Position numbers and translations under genes: made by a program. This document shows, piece by piece, positions 9,092 through 16,529 of a stretch of 64,000 nt of DNA; the first letter of the stretch is position 1, and the number at the start of each line of letters is the position of its first letter. The notes under the pieces were generated by a model. That model did no database searches, was not told the origin of the DNA, and saw only the letters and a list, made by a program, of their open reading frames with translations. Source of the stretch: DATLMR01 sp035634255 (GTDB lineage Bacteria; Acidobacteriota; Blastocatellia; UBA7656); assembly GCA_035634255.1 (NCBI GenBank), contig DASQDI010000063.1:1-64000 (forward strand), in the 5' to 3' direction.

Positions 9092-10165
9092 ATGGCTGAC
9101 GAACGTACTGAGCGGAATCGCGCCATCGACATGGCGATTGCAGGTATTGAAAAGCAGTTCGGCAAAGGGTCGATCATGCGCCTGGGCGAAAAGAAGGTCA
9201 TAGATATCCCCGCGATATCTACCTCCTGCCTCAGCCTGGACGCGGCGATTGGCATCGGCGGGGTTCCGCGCGGCCGAATTGTCGAGATTTACGGACCGGA
9301 ATCGGGCGGTAAAACAACGCTCGCCTTGCACATCACAGCCCAGGCCCAGAAGGCCGGGGGCGTGGCCGCATACATCGACGCCGAGCACGCGATGGATGCG
9401 CAGTACGCGCAAAAGCTCGGGGTAAACGTGAATGACCTCTTCATCTCCCAGCCCGACTCCGGCGAACAGGCGCTCGAAATCTGCGAGGCCCTGGTCAGGT
9501 CGAACGGGGTGGACGTGCTGGTGATCGACTCCGTGGCGGCGCTGGTCCCGAGGGCCGAGCTCGACGGCGACATGGGAGACTCTCTGCCGGGCCTACAGGC
9601 GCGCCTCATGTCGCAGGCGCTCAGGAAGCTCACGGCCGTCGTGTCGCGCTCGAACACCTGCCTGATCTTCATTAACCAGATCCGCGAGAAGATCGGGGTC
9701 ATGTTCGGCAACCCCGAGACCACGACCGGGGGCCGGGCCCTCAAGTTTTATTCATCCCTGAGGCTTGAGATTCGCCGGACCAGCGCCATCAAGGACGCGG
9801 AGTCGGTGGTCGGCAACCGGACCAAGGTCAAGGTCGTAAAGAATAAAGTCGCGCCGCCTTTCAAGGAAGCCGAGTTCGACATCATGTACGGCGAAGGTAT
9901 TTCCAAGGAAGGCGACCTGCTCGACCTCGCCGTCGAGAACAAGATAGTGGACAAGAGCGGCGCGTGGTTCAGCTTCAAAGGTGAGCGGCTCGGCCAGGGC
10001 CGGGAGAACGTGAAGAACCTCCTCAAGACTGACCGCGATGTCGCTTCGAGGATCGAGGCCGAAGTCCGCACGGCCCTCGGCCTGCCGGGGGGCAGGGTCG
10101 AAGAGCCCTCGGAGACCGAGCCGGCGGCCCCGTCGTCTTCCAGGCGCGCGGCCCCCAAAGAGTAA
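9092..10165 (+). CDS. recA: Recombinase RecA
   Basis: A 357-residue RecA, the ATP-dependent strand-exchange protein that also triggers LexA self-cleavage in the SOS response. Typical blocks are all present: IEKQFGKGSIMRLG, the Walker A GPESGGKTT near residue 70, DAEHAMD, the Walker B VLVIDSVAALVPRAE, the DNA-binding loop region MSQALRKL, and INQIREKIGVMFGNPE with the GGRALKFYSS block. The C-terminal tail is acidic and Pro/Ser-rich, as in many phyla. Its own promoter and a downstream terminator make it a single-gene unit, with no recX following. The start ATG lies 18 bp after an AGAAAGGA element, a rather long spacing. Confidence 0.99.
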   Translation: MADERTERNRAIDMAIAGIEKQFGKGSIMRLGEKKVIDIPAISTSCLSLDAAIGIGGVPRGRIVEIYGPESGGKTTLALHITAQAQKAGGVAAYIDAEHAMDAQYAQKLGVNVNDLFISQPDSGEQALEICEALVRSNGVDVLVIDSVAALVPRAELDGDMGDSLPGLQARLMSQALRKLTAVVSRSNTCLIFINQIREKIGVMFGNPETTTGGRALKFYSSLRLEIRRTSAIKDAESVVGNRTKVKVVKNKVAPPFKEAEFDIMYGEGISKEGDLLDLAVENKIVDKSGAWFSFKGERLGQGRENVKNLLKTDRDVASRIEAEVRTALGLPGGRVEEPSETEPAAPSSSRRAAPKE

Positions 10166-10196
10166 CTTCTCCGCTTTTACTTTCCTTTAACTTTAT

Positions 10197-10226
10197 GAGC
10201 CCGGCTCCGGCCGGGCTCAGTTTTCC
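10197..10226 (+). terminator. Intrinsic terminator of recA
   Basis: GAGCCCGG (10197-10204) pairs with CCGGGCTC (10211-10218), followed by AGTTTTCCTTT. It lies 31 bp after the recA stop. Confidence 0.8.
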
Positions 10227-10382
10227 TTTCCGCCTTCCAGAAGCCTTAAAGCAAAATTGATCCCACATCTTGTGCTAAAATCCATTGCACACTCAACATT
10301 TGGGTTGACCCGGCTCTAAAAATTCTGGTACTATCCGGCCCGAATCGCCAGGATGCCCCTTAACCTTCGAGGTGCTTCAAGA

Positions 10383-11702
10383 ATGAAATGTCACGAATGC
10401 GGGCATGATTACCCAAGCACGATAACACGTTGTACACGATGCGGTCATACGACGCCAAAAAGAGGGCAGAGGGCGTCTCAGTCCAGGTTGATCGAGTTCC
10501 CCAGAAAGACGCGCGCGAGCGTCGAGAGCCCCGTGCAGGAAGCCGCCCTGCCTGCATGGAGGGTCGAGCTGAACGAAAAGGTCCGCCAGGCGAGGGCGCG
10601 CCGGCAAGTCGATGGGCCGGCCGCTGACCTTGAGTTCGATCAATTACCGCCGCCGCCACAGGCGGAGATTCGCGACGCGCAGCCGCTCCCTCAGCCTGTA
10701 GAGGGCGGCCCCAGAAACCGAAAGTTTTCTCCCAGAGATTCATCATCTTTTACTTCATCCGGCAATCGTTCCCTCCGCCTCGGCAACGCGGCAGAAACCG
10801 CCTCGGACATCGAGCCGTCCGGCAAAGCAGTTTCCAGAGACAGCAGCGAAATAGTCGAGGCGGCTCTAACCCGAGCCCGCCGCGCGAGCGAGACGGCCAG
10901 CCGCGCCGCCCTCCCGCGCATCGAGCCCGCGCGAGGGTCGGTGCCGGTCGACAGGCAGGCCACGGCCAGAGCCCTCGAACCGACGGTAGAACCGCCCCCC
11001 AGAACCACACCTCCGCCCGTGCCCCGGTTGAAGGACGAGCCCGCGCCCAGAGCGGCCAGGGCCGTGCCTTCCGCCGCGCCCTCGATGCCCACGGCATCAA
11101 TGCCCGCGCCTTCGATGCCCACCGCCAGGGTCGCGGAGCCCGTGCGGACCGCTCCCGTCGAGATTTCTCACCCCTTAATAGATGACACGGACGCGACTTT
11201 CTCTTCCGTCGGGCCTCTGGACGAGATCGAGCCGGTCGATTACCTGGCCGCGGAGATCAGGAAAGTCGATCAGGCGCTCAACGCCGAGTTCGCGAAGAAC
11301 GAGAGCCCTTCCCTCTTCATTCACGCGGTGATCTGGACCGTCGATCTGCTGGTGATAACCCTGAGCTGCGCGCCCTTCGTCGGCCTCGTGGAGATCGCGG
11401 ACGGCAGTTTTGCCAGCACCGGCACCGTGACCGCTTCGGCCATCATCTGCCTGATGGTCTCGCTCTTCTACTTTTCGATCACGCACCTGCTCGGCGGGAA
11501 GACGTTCGGGATGATGCTGAGCAATACCCGGATCGTCGATGCGTACACGTTCGAGCCTCCCTCCGGGCAGAAGGCCCTCGTGAGGGCCGCGGGCTCGATC
11601 TTCTCCGTGGCAACGCTCGGGATAGTTCTGGCCCTGTTCAACAAGAAGCACAGGGGCTTGCAGGATCTTATTTCAGGCACGCAGGTAGTGCGAGACTTCT
11701 GA
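10383..11702 (+). CDS. Zinc-ribbon protein with C-terminal RDD membrane domain
   Basis: A 439-residue protein. I prefer the ATG at 10383, because GAGGTG lies 8 nt before it and the protein then begins MKCHECG; the ATG at 10353 has no spaced ribosome-binding site. Residues 1-25 form a CxxC...CxxC zinc ribbon (CHECG and CTRCGH). A long disordered Pro/Ala/Arg-rich linker follows, including a PSMPTASMPAPSMPTA repeat near residue 240. The last 130 residues are an RDD domain with three or four hydrophobic helices (starting near SLFIHAVIWTVDLLVI, with LLGGKTFGMML and KALVRAAG). RDD proteins are inner-membrane proteins, some linked to ion exchange. The function of the fusion is unknown. Confidence 0.8.
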   Translation: MKCHECGHDYPSTITRCTRCGHTTPKRGQRASQSRLIEFPRKTRASVESPVQEAALPAWRVELNEKVRQARARRQVDGPAADLEFDQLPPPPQAEIRDAQPLPQPVEGGPRNRKFSPRDSSSFTSSGNRSLRLGNAAETASDIEPSGKAVSRDSSEIVEAALTRARRASETASRAALPRIEPARGSVPVDRQATARALEPTVEPPPRTTPPPVPRLKDEPAPRAARAVPSAAPSMPTASMPAPSMPTARVAEPVRTAPVEISHPLIDDTDATFSSVGPLDEIEPVDYLAAEIRKVDQALNAEFAKNESPSLFIHAVIWTVDLLVITLSCAPFVGLVEIADGSFASTGTVTASAIICLMVSLFYFSITHLLGGKTFGMMLSNTRIVDAYTFEPPSGQKALVRAAGSIFSVATLGIVLALFNKKHRGLQDLISGTQVVRDF

Positions 11703-11760
11703 GACTCCGTTGGCGGGCAGTCGTCTACGTCGGCCTTCTTCATTCTAAGTAACCCCTGAA

Positions 11761-11790
11761 AGAGCGATTGATTCCGGAATCAATCGCTCT
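11761..11790. repeat. Perfect 30-bp palindrome
   Basis: AGAGCGATTGATTCC is followed directly by its reverse complement, with no loop bases. It lies between the RDD gene and rqcH. It could fold as a terminator hairpin with a four-base apical loop, or serve as a dimer-protein binding site. The T tract after it is poor (AATTTC). Confidence 0.7.
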
Positions 11791-11828
11791 AATTTCACTG
11801 CCGACCTTTCTTTCAGTAATATAACCGG

Positions 11829-13562
11829 ATGGAGAATTTCTACCTGTCCGCCGTCGTGCGCGAGGTCGCTCCCGAGTTGGAGAACAGGTCTCTGTCCAGG
11901 ATCATCCTGCACGGCTCGGACCTGTTCCTCGATTTCCGATTGCCGGGGGAGCGCAGCCTGCTCGCAAGTCTCGACCCTTCCGGCCCCGCGCTCTACCTCT
12001 CCCGCCGGAACCCCAGAGACAATTCGGCGGACCCTTCGGCGACCAACCTTTTCTTTCTTCAGGTGCGGAAAAAGATAACGGGGGCGAGACTGATCGGGGT
12101 CTCGAAAGATCGCGCGGACCGGGTCGTAAGAATCGAGTTCGAGCGGTTCGATGTCTCCGGCGAGCGCCTCAAAGCCGCCCTGATATTCGCCCTCACGGGC
12201 CGGTCCACGAATGCTTACCTCACAGGCCCGGCGGGAACCATCGAGGCGAGATTCGCGGACCGCGGCCGGTATGAAGTCGGGGATTTATTCCCGGCCCCGG
12301 CGGAGGGCGCGGAAGACGAGCGCCCATCGTTGATGCTCGAAGCGGGGGCGGGCGACGACGAGATAATCAAGCTCGAAATCATCAAACTCTTCTTCGGCCC
12401 GTCGTCCAGTTTCGGGCCTATGCTCGAAAAGGAGTTTCTCGCGCGCTGTCGCTCGGGCGGCGCGGCCTCGGCCTTCAATTCCCTTCTCGACGACCTATTC
12501 TCAAAGACCCCGGTGCCTCTGATCTACTCGGCAATCCCTCTCGAAGATTTCGGGAGGCGGTCGGTCAATCTGAGAAGCGACCTCATCAACTCGCACTTCG
12601 AGCTGACGGTCGCGGAGGGGATGCGCCGCCATGAATTCGAGACCCTGTCGGATGCCTCGGACGAGTACTACGGGGCGCGCGCGAGGGCGAAGGAGTTTCA
12701 GGACCGGCTGAACGGGGTCAGGAGATCGCTCGCCGACGAGATCAAAAAGCGCAGGTCTATCATCAAAGCCATCGAAGCCGACCGGCGCAGGTTCGAAGAC
12801 CCGGAGAGGCTCAAAAGATTCGGAGACCTCCTGCTTGCCAACCTCGCGACCGCCCGTCTGGAGGGCTCGGCGGCGCGGGTCGTCGATTATTACGACCCCG
12901 AGCAGCCCGAGATCGAAATCGAGCTTGGCGAGGGCAACTCCCTGCAACAGGCCGCCACGGCCTATTTCAGCCGGTACCAGAAGGCGCGCCGCGCCCTCCT
13001 GGCAATCGAATCGAGGGAGGGGGAGGTCCGGCAAACCCTCGACCCGCTCGAAGCTCTGTCGGCACAGCTCGAAGCCGACCCGACGGCGGAGACGGCCTCC
13101 GAAGTCACGGGCAAGGCAGACGAAGTCCTGGGCAGGAAGAGCCGCACGCAACCGGACCCGGTAAAGAAGCCGCGCAGGGGCGAGAAGAAAGAGTCGGGCC
13201 GCCGGTTCATGTCGACGGACGGCTACGAGATCATCGTCGGGCGCAATGACAACGATAACGACCACCTGACTTTCCGCGTGGCCCGGCCGCAGGACATATG
13301 GATGCACGCGGCGGACTACCCCGGCTCTCACGTGGTAGTGAGAAACCCGAGGCGCGAAACCGTCCCGCACAGATCGATCAGGGAAGCCGCCTCGCTCGCG
13401 CTCTTCTTCTCTCGCGCGCGGGGAGAAGCCAGAGCCAACGTGCATTATACGGAGAGGAAGTTTGTCTCAAAGCCTCCGAAGGCAAAACCTGGGCTGGTCC
13501 GGCTCTCGTCTTTTAAGACTATCCTAGTCGAGCCCCGGTGCGAGCTGAAGAGGATCGAGTAG
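11829..13562 (+). CDS. rqcH: Ribosome quality control protein RqcH (NFACT family)
   Basis: A 577-residue NFACT protein, homologue of eukaryotic Rqc2/NEMF. It binds obstructed 50S subunits carrying peptidyl-tRNA and directs alanine tailing of the stalled chain, marking it for degradation. Order of parts: NFACT-N at residues 1-200 (FYLSAVVREVAPEL...LFLDFRL), a helix-hairpin-helix and coiled-coil middle (about 270-400) rich in Arg/Glu, and the NFACT-R domain at about 460-560. The NFACT-R domain has the hallmark D-x-W-M-H-A sequence (QDIWMHAADYPGSHVVV). The start ATG at 11829 lacks a strong ribosome-binding site. Older annotation as fibronectin-binding protein A is a misnomer for this family. Confidence 0.92.
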   Translation: MENFYLSAVVREVAPELENRSLSRIILHGSDLFLDFRLPGERSLLASLDPSGPALYLSRRNPRDNSADPSATNLFFLQVRKKITGARLIGVSKDRADRVVRIEFERFDVSGERLKAALIFALTGRSTNAYLTGPAGTIEARFADRGRYEVGDLFPAPAEGAEDERPSLMLEAGAGDDEIIKLEIIKLFFGPSSSFGPMLEKEFLARCRSGGAASAFNSLLDDLFSKTPVPLIYSAIPLEDFGRRSVNLRSDLINSHFELTVAEGMRRHEFETLSDASDEYYGARARAKEFQDRLNGVRRSLADEIKKRRSIIKAIEADRRRFEDPERLKRFGDLLLANLATARLEGSAARVVDYYDPEQPEIEIELGEGNSLQQAATAYFSRYQKARRALLAIESREGEVRQTLDPLEALSAQLEADPTAETASEVTGKADEVLGRKSRTQPDPVKKPRRGEKKESGRRFMSTDGYEIIVGRNDNDNDHLTFRVARPQDIWMHAADYPGSHVVVRNPRRETVPHRSIREAASLALFFSRARGEARANVHYTERKFVSKPPKAKPGLVRLSSFKTILVEPRCELKRIE

Positions 13563-13591
13563 CCCGGCTTCAAGCATCGGTCCGGCATGCG

Positions 13592-14107
13592 TTAATCCAG
13601 TACCCCGTCGCGCCTGAGCTTCGACGCTATCTCGGAGGCTATCTGCTCGGGCGGCTCGCCGCCGGCATCGAATGAGTAATGGGCGAGGGCGTAGGAGTGC
13701 CGCCTCTGTTCGTAAAGCGCTTTGATCGAATCGGCGTCGCGCAGCAGAGGTCGTGAGCCGTCGTACGCGATCCGCGAGAGGCACAGGTCGAGAGGGCAAT
13801 CGAGCCACACGGCCTTGCCGGTCAGGTTGATCCGCTCGCGATTCTCCGCGAACGTGTAAGTACCCCCGCCGAGGGCGACGACCGTTCGCGTGAGGCCGCG
13901 CAGGGAGGCGACCGCCTCGCGCTCGATCCTTCTGAATCCGTCCTCGCCGTGGTCCGCGAAGATGTCGGCGATCCGTTTTCCGGCTCGCTCGACGATCAAC
14001 TCGTCGATGTCGATAAAATCGTAACCCGACAGGCCGGCGAGGAGGCGCCCCACCGTCGTCTTCCCCGACCCCATGAAGCCTGTGAGAAAAATCAGTTGCC
14101 CGGTCAC
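13592..14107 (-). CDS. aroK: Shikimate kinase
   Basis: A 171-residue P-loop kinase that phosphorylates shikimate at the 3-hydroxyl with ATP, step five of the chorismate pathway. Visible are the Walker A GFMGSGKTT (residues 9-17), the shikimate-binding DIDE, the GEDGFRRIE block, ALGGGTY, and the lid and adenine-binding basic segment LCLSRIAYDGSRPLL. Length is normal. Its start lies 4 bp after the stop of aroA on the same strand, so the two successive pathway enzymes are co-transcribed and probably translationally coupled. Confidence 0.97.
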   Translation of the reverse strand: MTGQLIFLTGFMGSGKTTVGRLLAGLSGYDFIDIDELIVERAGKRIADIFADHGEDGFRRIEREAVASLRGLTRTVVALGGGTYTFAENRERINLTGKAVWLDCPLDLCLSRIAYDGSRPLLRDADSIKALYEQRRHSYALAHYSFDAGGEPPEQIASEIASKLRRDGVLD

Positions 14108-14111
14108 GATC

Positions 14112-15446
14112 TCATCTCTCGACTGCGCCTTCGCCGGTTAACGATGAGAGGAGTGAGTAGAACTCCGGGAAAGAGACCGAGGCGCAGTCGGCGTCGAGTA
14201 TTTCCGTGGAGCCGCCGGCGAGCAGGCCGGCGACCGAGAAGGCCATCGCTATCCGGTGGTCGCCTTTCGTTTCAATCGTCGCCCCCCTGAGACTCTGCGG
14301 CCCTTCCATCGCGAAGCCATCGTCGAACTCTTCGACCTCCCCCCCGAGCGCGCGGACCGCATCGACCGCAGTCCTGATCCGGTCGCTCTCCTTTACGCGA
14401 AGCTCGCGGGCGTCTCTGATTTCAAAACGCCCCTCGATTTGAGTCCCGATCACCGCGAGGACGGGGACCTCGTCGATTATGTTCGCGATAATGCTTCCCG
14501 AGAGGGTTGTGCCCCCGGGTTCGGCTCTGAGCGCGGCCGACTCGACTCGCAGGTCGCCCGCCACCTCTCCGTGCATGGTTCTCATGTTCTGTATAGTTAC
14601 CCTCGCCCCGAGGCCGTTCAAAACGTCGATGAAGGCCGTGCGCGACGGGTTCAGGCAGACGCGGCGAATCACGAGGTCGGATCCGGGCAGGAGGGTCGCG
14701 GCGGCTATGAAGAAGGCCGCGGAAGAGATGTCCCCCGGCACGCGGTAATCGACCGGGCGCAACTCCGCCCCGCCTTCGATGCTCAGTCGAGGCCCGCCCT
14801 CCGATTCGGAAGAGACCAGCCGCGCGCCGAACTCCCGGAGCATCAGTTCCGAGTGATTCCGCGAGGTGAAGGGCTCGACAAAGGTCGTGATTCCGTCGGC
14901 GTACAGGCCCGCCAGCAGCACGCACGTCTTGACCTGCGCGCTCGCGACCGGGCTCGCGTAATCGATGGCCTTCAAGGGCCGCCCCTGAATCTCCAGGGGG
15001 GCGAAGCGGCCTTCCCTGGCTGAGATGATAGAGCCCATCTTAGTCAGCGGCTCGATGATTCTGCCCATCGGCCTCCGGCGCAGGCTGTCGTCCCCGTCGA
15101 TGCGGGAAGTGAACCTCTGGGCCGCGAGCAGGCCGCTCATCATCCTCATGGTTGAGCCGGAATTGCCCGCGTCGAGCGCCGGCGGGATCGACGCGGGGCC
15201 GTACCCGTAAAGCCCGCGCCCGTGGATCAGGAGCGCGCCCGGGTGCTCCTCGACGGAGACCCCGAGCCGCCGGACGCATTCGACCGTGGACCAGCAATCG
15301 GCGCTGCTGGCGAACCCTTCGACGCGGGAGGTACCCGCCGCGACCGACGCAATCATCGCCACCCTGTGCGAGATAGATTTGTCTCCGGGGACGTTGATCG
15401 CGCCCCTCAGAGAGCCGTGCCCGTTGATTCGTATTGATCTTGACAT
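14112..15446 (-). CDS. aroA: 3-phosphoshikimate 1-carboxyvinyltransferase (EPSP synthase)
   Basis: A 444-residue EPSP synthase that transfers enolpyruvate from PEP to shikimate-3-phosphate. Signature blocks are VPGDKSISHR, the PEP-site loop GNSGSTMRMMSGLLA (the usual LGNAGTAMR region), and KESDRIRTAVDAVRALGGEVEE. The start at 15446 gives MSRSIRINGHG, the usual N-terminal beta strand. An upstream GTG (15476) and an ATG (15461) in frame would add 10 and 5 residues but have no better ribosome-binding site. The glyphosate-contact loop reads N-S-G rather than N-A-G, as in many class II-like enzymes, so sensitivity cannot be judged by eye. First gene of the aroA-aroK pair. Confidence 0.96.
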   Translation of the reverse strand: MSRSIRINGHGSLRGAINVPGDKSISHRVAMIASVAAGTSRVEGFASSADCWSTVECVRRLGVSVEEHPGALLIHGRGLYGYGPASIPPALDAGNSGSTMRMMSGLLAAQRFTSRIDGDDSLRRRPMGRIIEPLTKMGSIISAREGRFAPLEIQGRPLKAIDYASPVASAQVKTCVLLAGLYADGITTFVEPFTSRNHSELMLREFGARLVSSESEGGPRLSIEGGAELRPVDYRVPGDISSAAFFIAAATLLPGSDLVIRRVCLNPSRTAFIDVLNGLGARVTIQNMRTMHGEVAGDLRVESAALRAEPGGTTLSGSIIANIIDEVPVLAVIGTQIEGRFEIRDARELRVKESDRIRTAVDAVRALGGEVEEFDDGFAMEGPQSLRGATIETKGDHRIAMAFSVAGLLAGGSTEILDADCASVSFPEFYSLLSSLTGEGAVER

Positions 15447-15557
15447 CGCAACTTCGGGCATGTTACACAATGTCACGCCTTGTGACTACCTGGCTTTTGA
15501 TTTTGCACAATGTATCAAGGCACTGCAGGTTAGGAGGAATGGGCATCCCGCTTGCCG

Positions 15558-15989
15558 ATGACTGAGACCATCGAGCTTTCAATAGACAGCAAGCTTGAGT
15601 TCGTAGACATGGTCGGCTCCGTGACCAGAAGCCTTACGGCCAAGATGGGCTTCACCGAAGATGACGCAAGCTGGATAGAGCTTGCCATCCACGAGGCGGT
15701 GATAAACGCGATCACGCACGGGAACCGGCATGCCGAAGACAAGCAGGTCGATATAAAATTCATCGTCGACGGGGACAAGCTCACCATCTACGTCAGGGAT
15801 CGCGGGGAGGGGTTCGACCCCTCGATGACACCCGACCCTCTCGAACCTGAGAACCTTTTGAACCCGAATGGGCGTGGGATATTTTACATGCGGACATTTA
15901 TGGACTCGGTAGATTACTCGATTCACCCGGAGGGGGGCAGCGTCGTCTGCCTCACCAAGAAGATGCACTCATCCACGGAGCAAGAATAA
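15558..15989 (+). CDS. RsbW/SpoIIAB-like anti-sigma serine kinase (HATPase_c_2)
   Basis: A 143-residue GHKL ATPase. N box ELAIHEAVINAITHGNRH, G1 box VRDRGEGFDPS and G2 box NGRGIFYMRTFMD are all intact. Such proteins hold a sigma factor and phosphorylate a STAS partner on serine. The STAS antagonist is the next gene, 27 bp downstream. No sigma factor gene follows, so the target is encoded elsewhere. I choose the ATG at 15558; a TTG two codons earlier is possible. AGGAGG at 15532-15537 is 20 nt away and sits beside an eight-codon frame (ATG at 15539) whose TGA overlaps this start region, so coupling is possible. Confidence 0.9.
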   Translation: MTETIELSIDSKLEFVDMVGSVTRSLTAKMGFTEDDASWIELAIHEAVINAITHGNRHAEDKQVDIKFIVDGDKLTIYVRDRGEGFDPSMTPDPLEPENLLNPNGRGIFYMRTFMDSVDYSIHPEGGSVVCLTKKMHSSTEQE

Positions 15990-16016
15990 AGTACTTAAGG
16001 ATAAAGGAGAAGTAGG

Positions 16017-16394
16017 ATGGCTCAGCTTAATATCAAAGAACGCTCTGCAGGCGATGTCACGGTACTCGATCTGTCAGGCAGGATCACTATAGGCGACGGC
16101 AGCGTCCAGCTCAGAGAGGCGGTGCGGAAACTTCTTGAGGAGGGCAAGAAGAAGATTTTACTTAACCTCGGCGATGTCTCTTACGTCGACAGCTCCGGTA
16201 TCGGAGAGCTGGTCAGCTCCTATACCACCACGAACAATAACGGCGGCGAGCTGAAGCTTCTCAACCTCACGAAGAAGATTCAGGACCTGCTGATGATAAC
16301 GAAACTCCTGACGGTCTTTGAAACCCACGACAACGAAGCGGACGCGATTGCAAGCTATGGTAAAAAATCCGACTCGTCGAAGAGTGAGGGTTAA
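16017..16394 (+). CDS. STAS-domain anti-sigma factor antagonist (RsbV/SpoIIAA-like)
   Basis: A 125-residue single STAS domain. The phosphorylatable serine lies in VDSSGIGELVSSY (Ser near residues 58-59), and the strand order LNIKERSAGDVTVLDLSGRI matches SpoIIAA. When unphosphorylated it should bind the upstream kinase and release the sigma factor; the kinase reverses this. A strong ribosome-binding site (AAGGAGAAG) precedes the ATG, and a cruciform-like terminator follows at 16460. The pair therefore forms a two-gene partner-switch operon without its sigma factor. Confidence 0.93.
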   Translation: MAQLNIKERSAGDVTVLDLSGRITIGDGSVQLREAVRKLLEEGKKKILLNLGDVSYVDSSGIGELVSSYTTTNNNGGELKLLNLTKKIQDLLMITKLLTVFETHDNEADAIASYGKKSDSSKSEG

Positions 16395-16459
16395 GCCGGG
16401 AGCCACGCCCGGCGAAGGGTAAGGCCGCGAGGACCGCAAGAATTCCCTGTTGAAGTAAC

Positions 16460-16510
16460 GAGGGCGCAATCAGCTACTTCGGGTAGCAGGTCGCGCCCTC
16501 CTTCATCTTT
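16460..16510 (+). terminator. Nested-hairpin terminator after the partner-switch pair
   Basis: An outer stem GAGGGCGC/GCGCCCTC (16460-16467 with 16493-16500) encloses an inner GCTAC-TTCG-GGTAGC hairpin. It is followed by CTTCATCTTT. It ends the kinase-STAS operon. Confidence 0.75.
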
Positions 16511-16529
16511 ATTAGAAAAGGCTTTCCGA

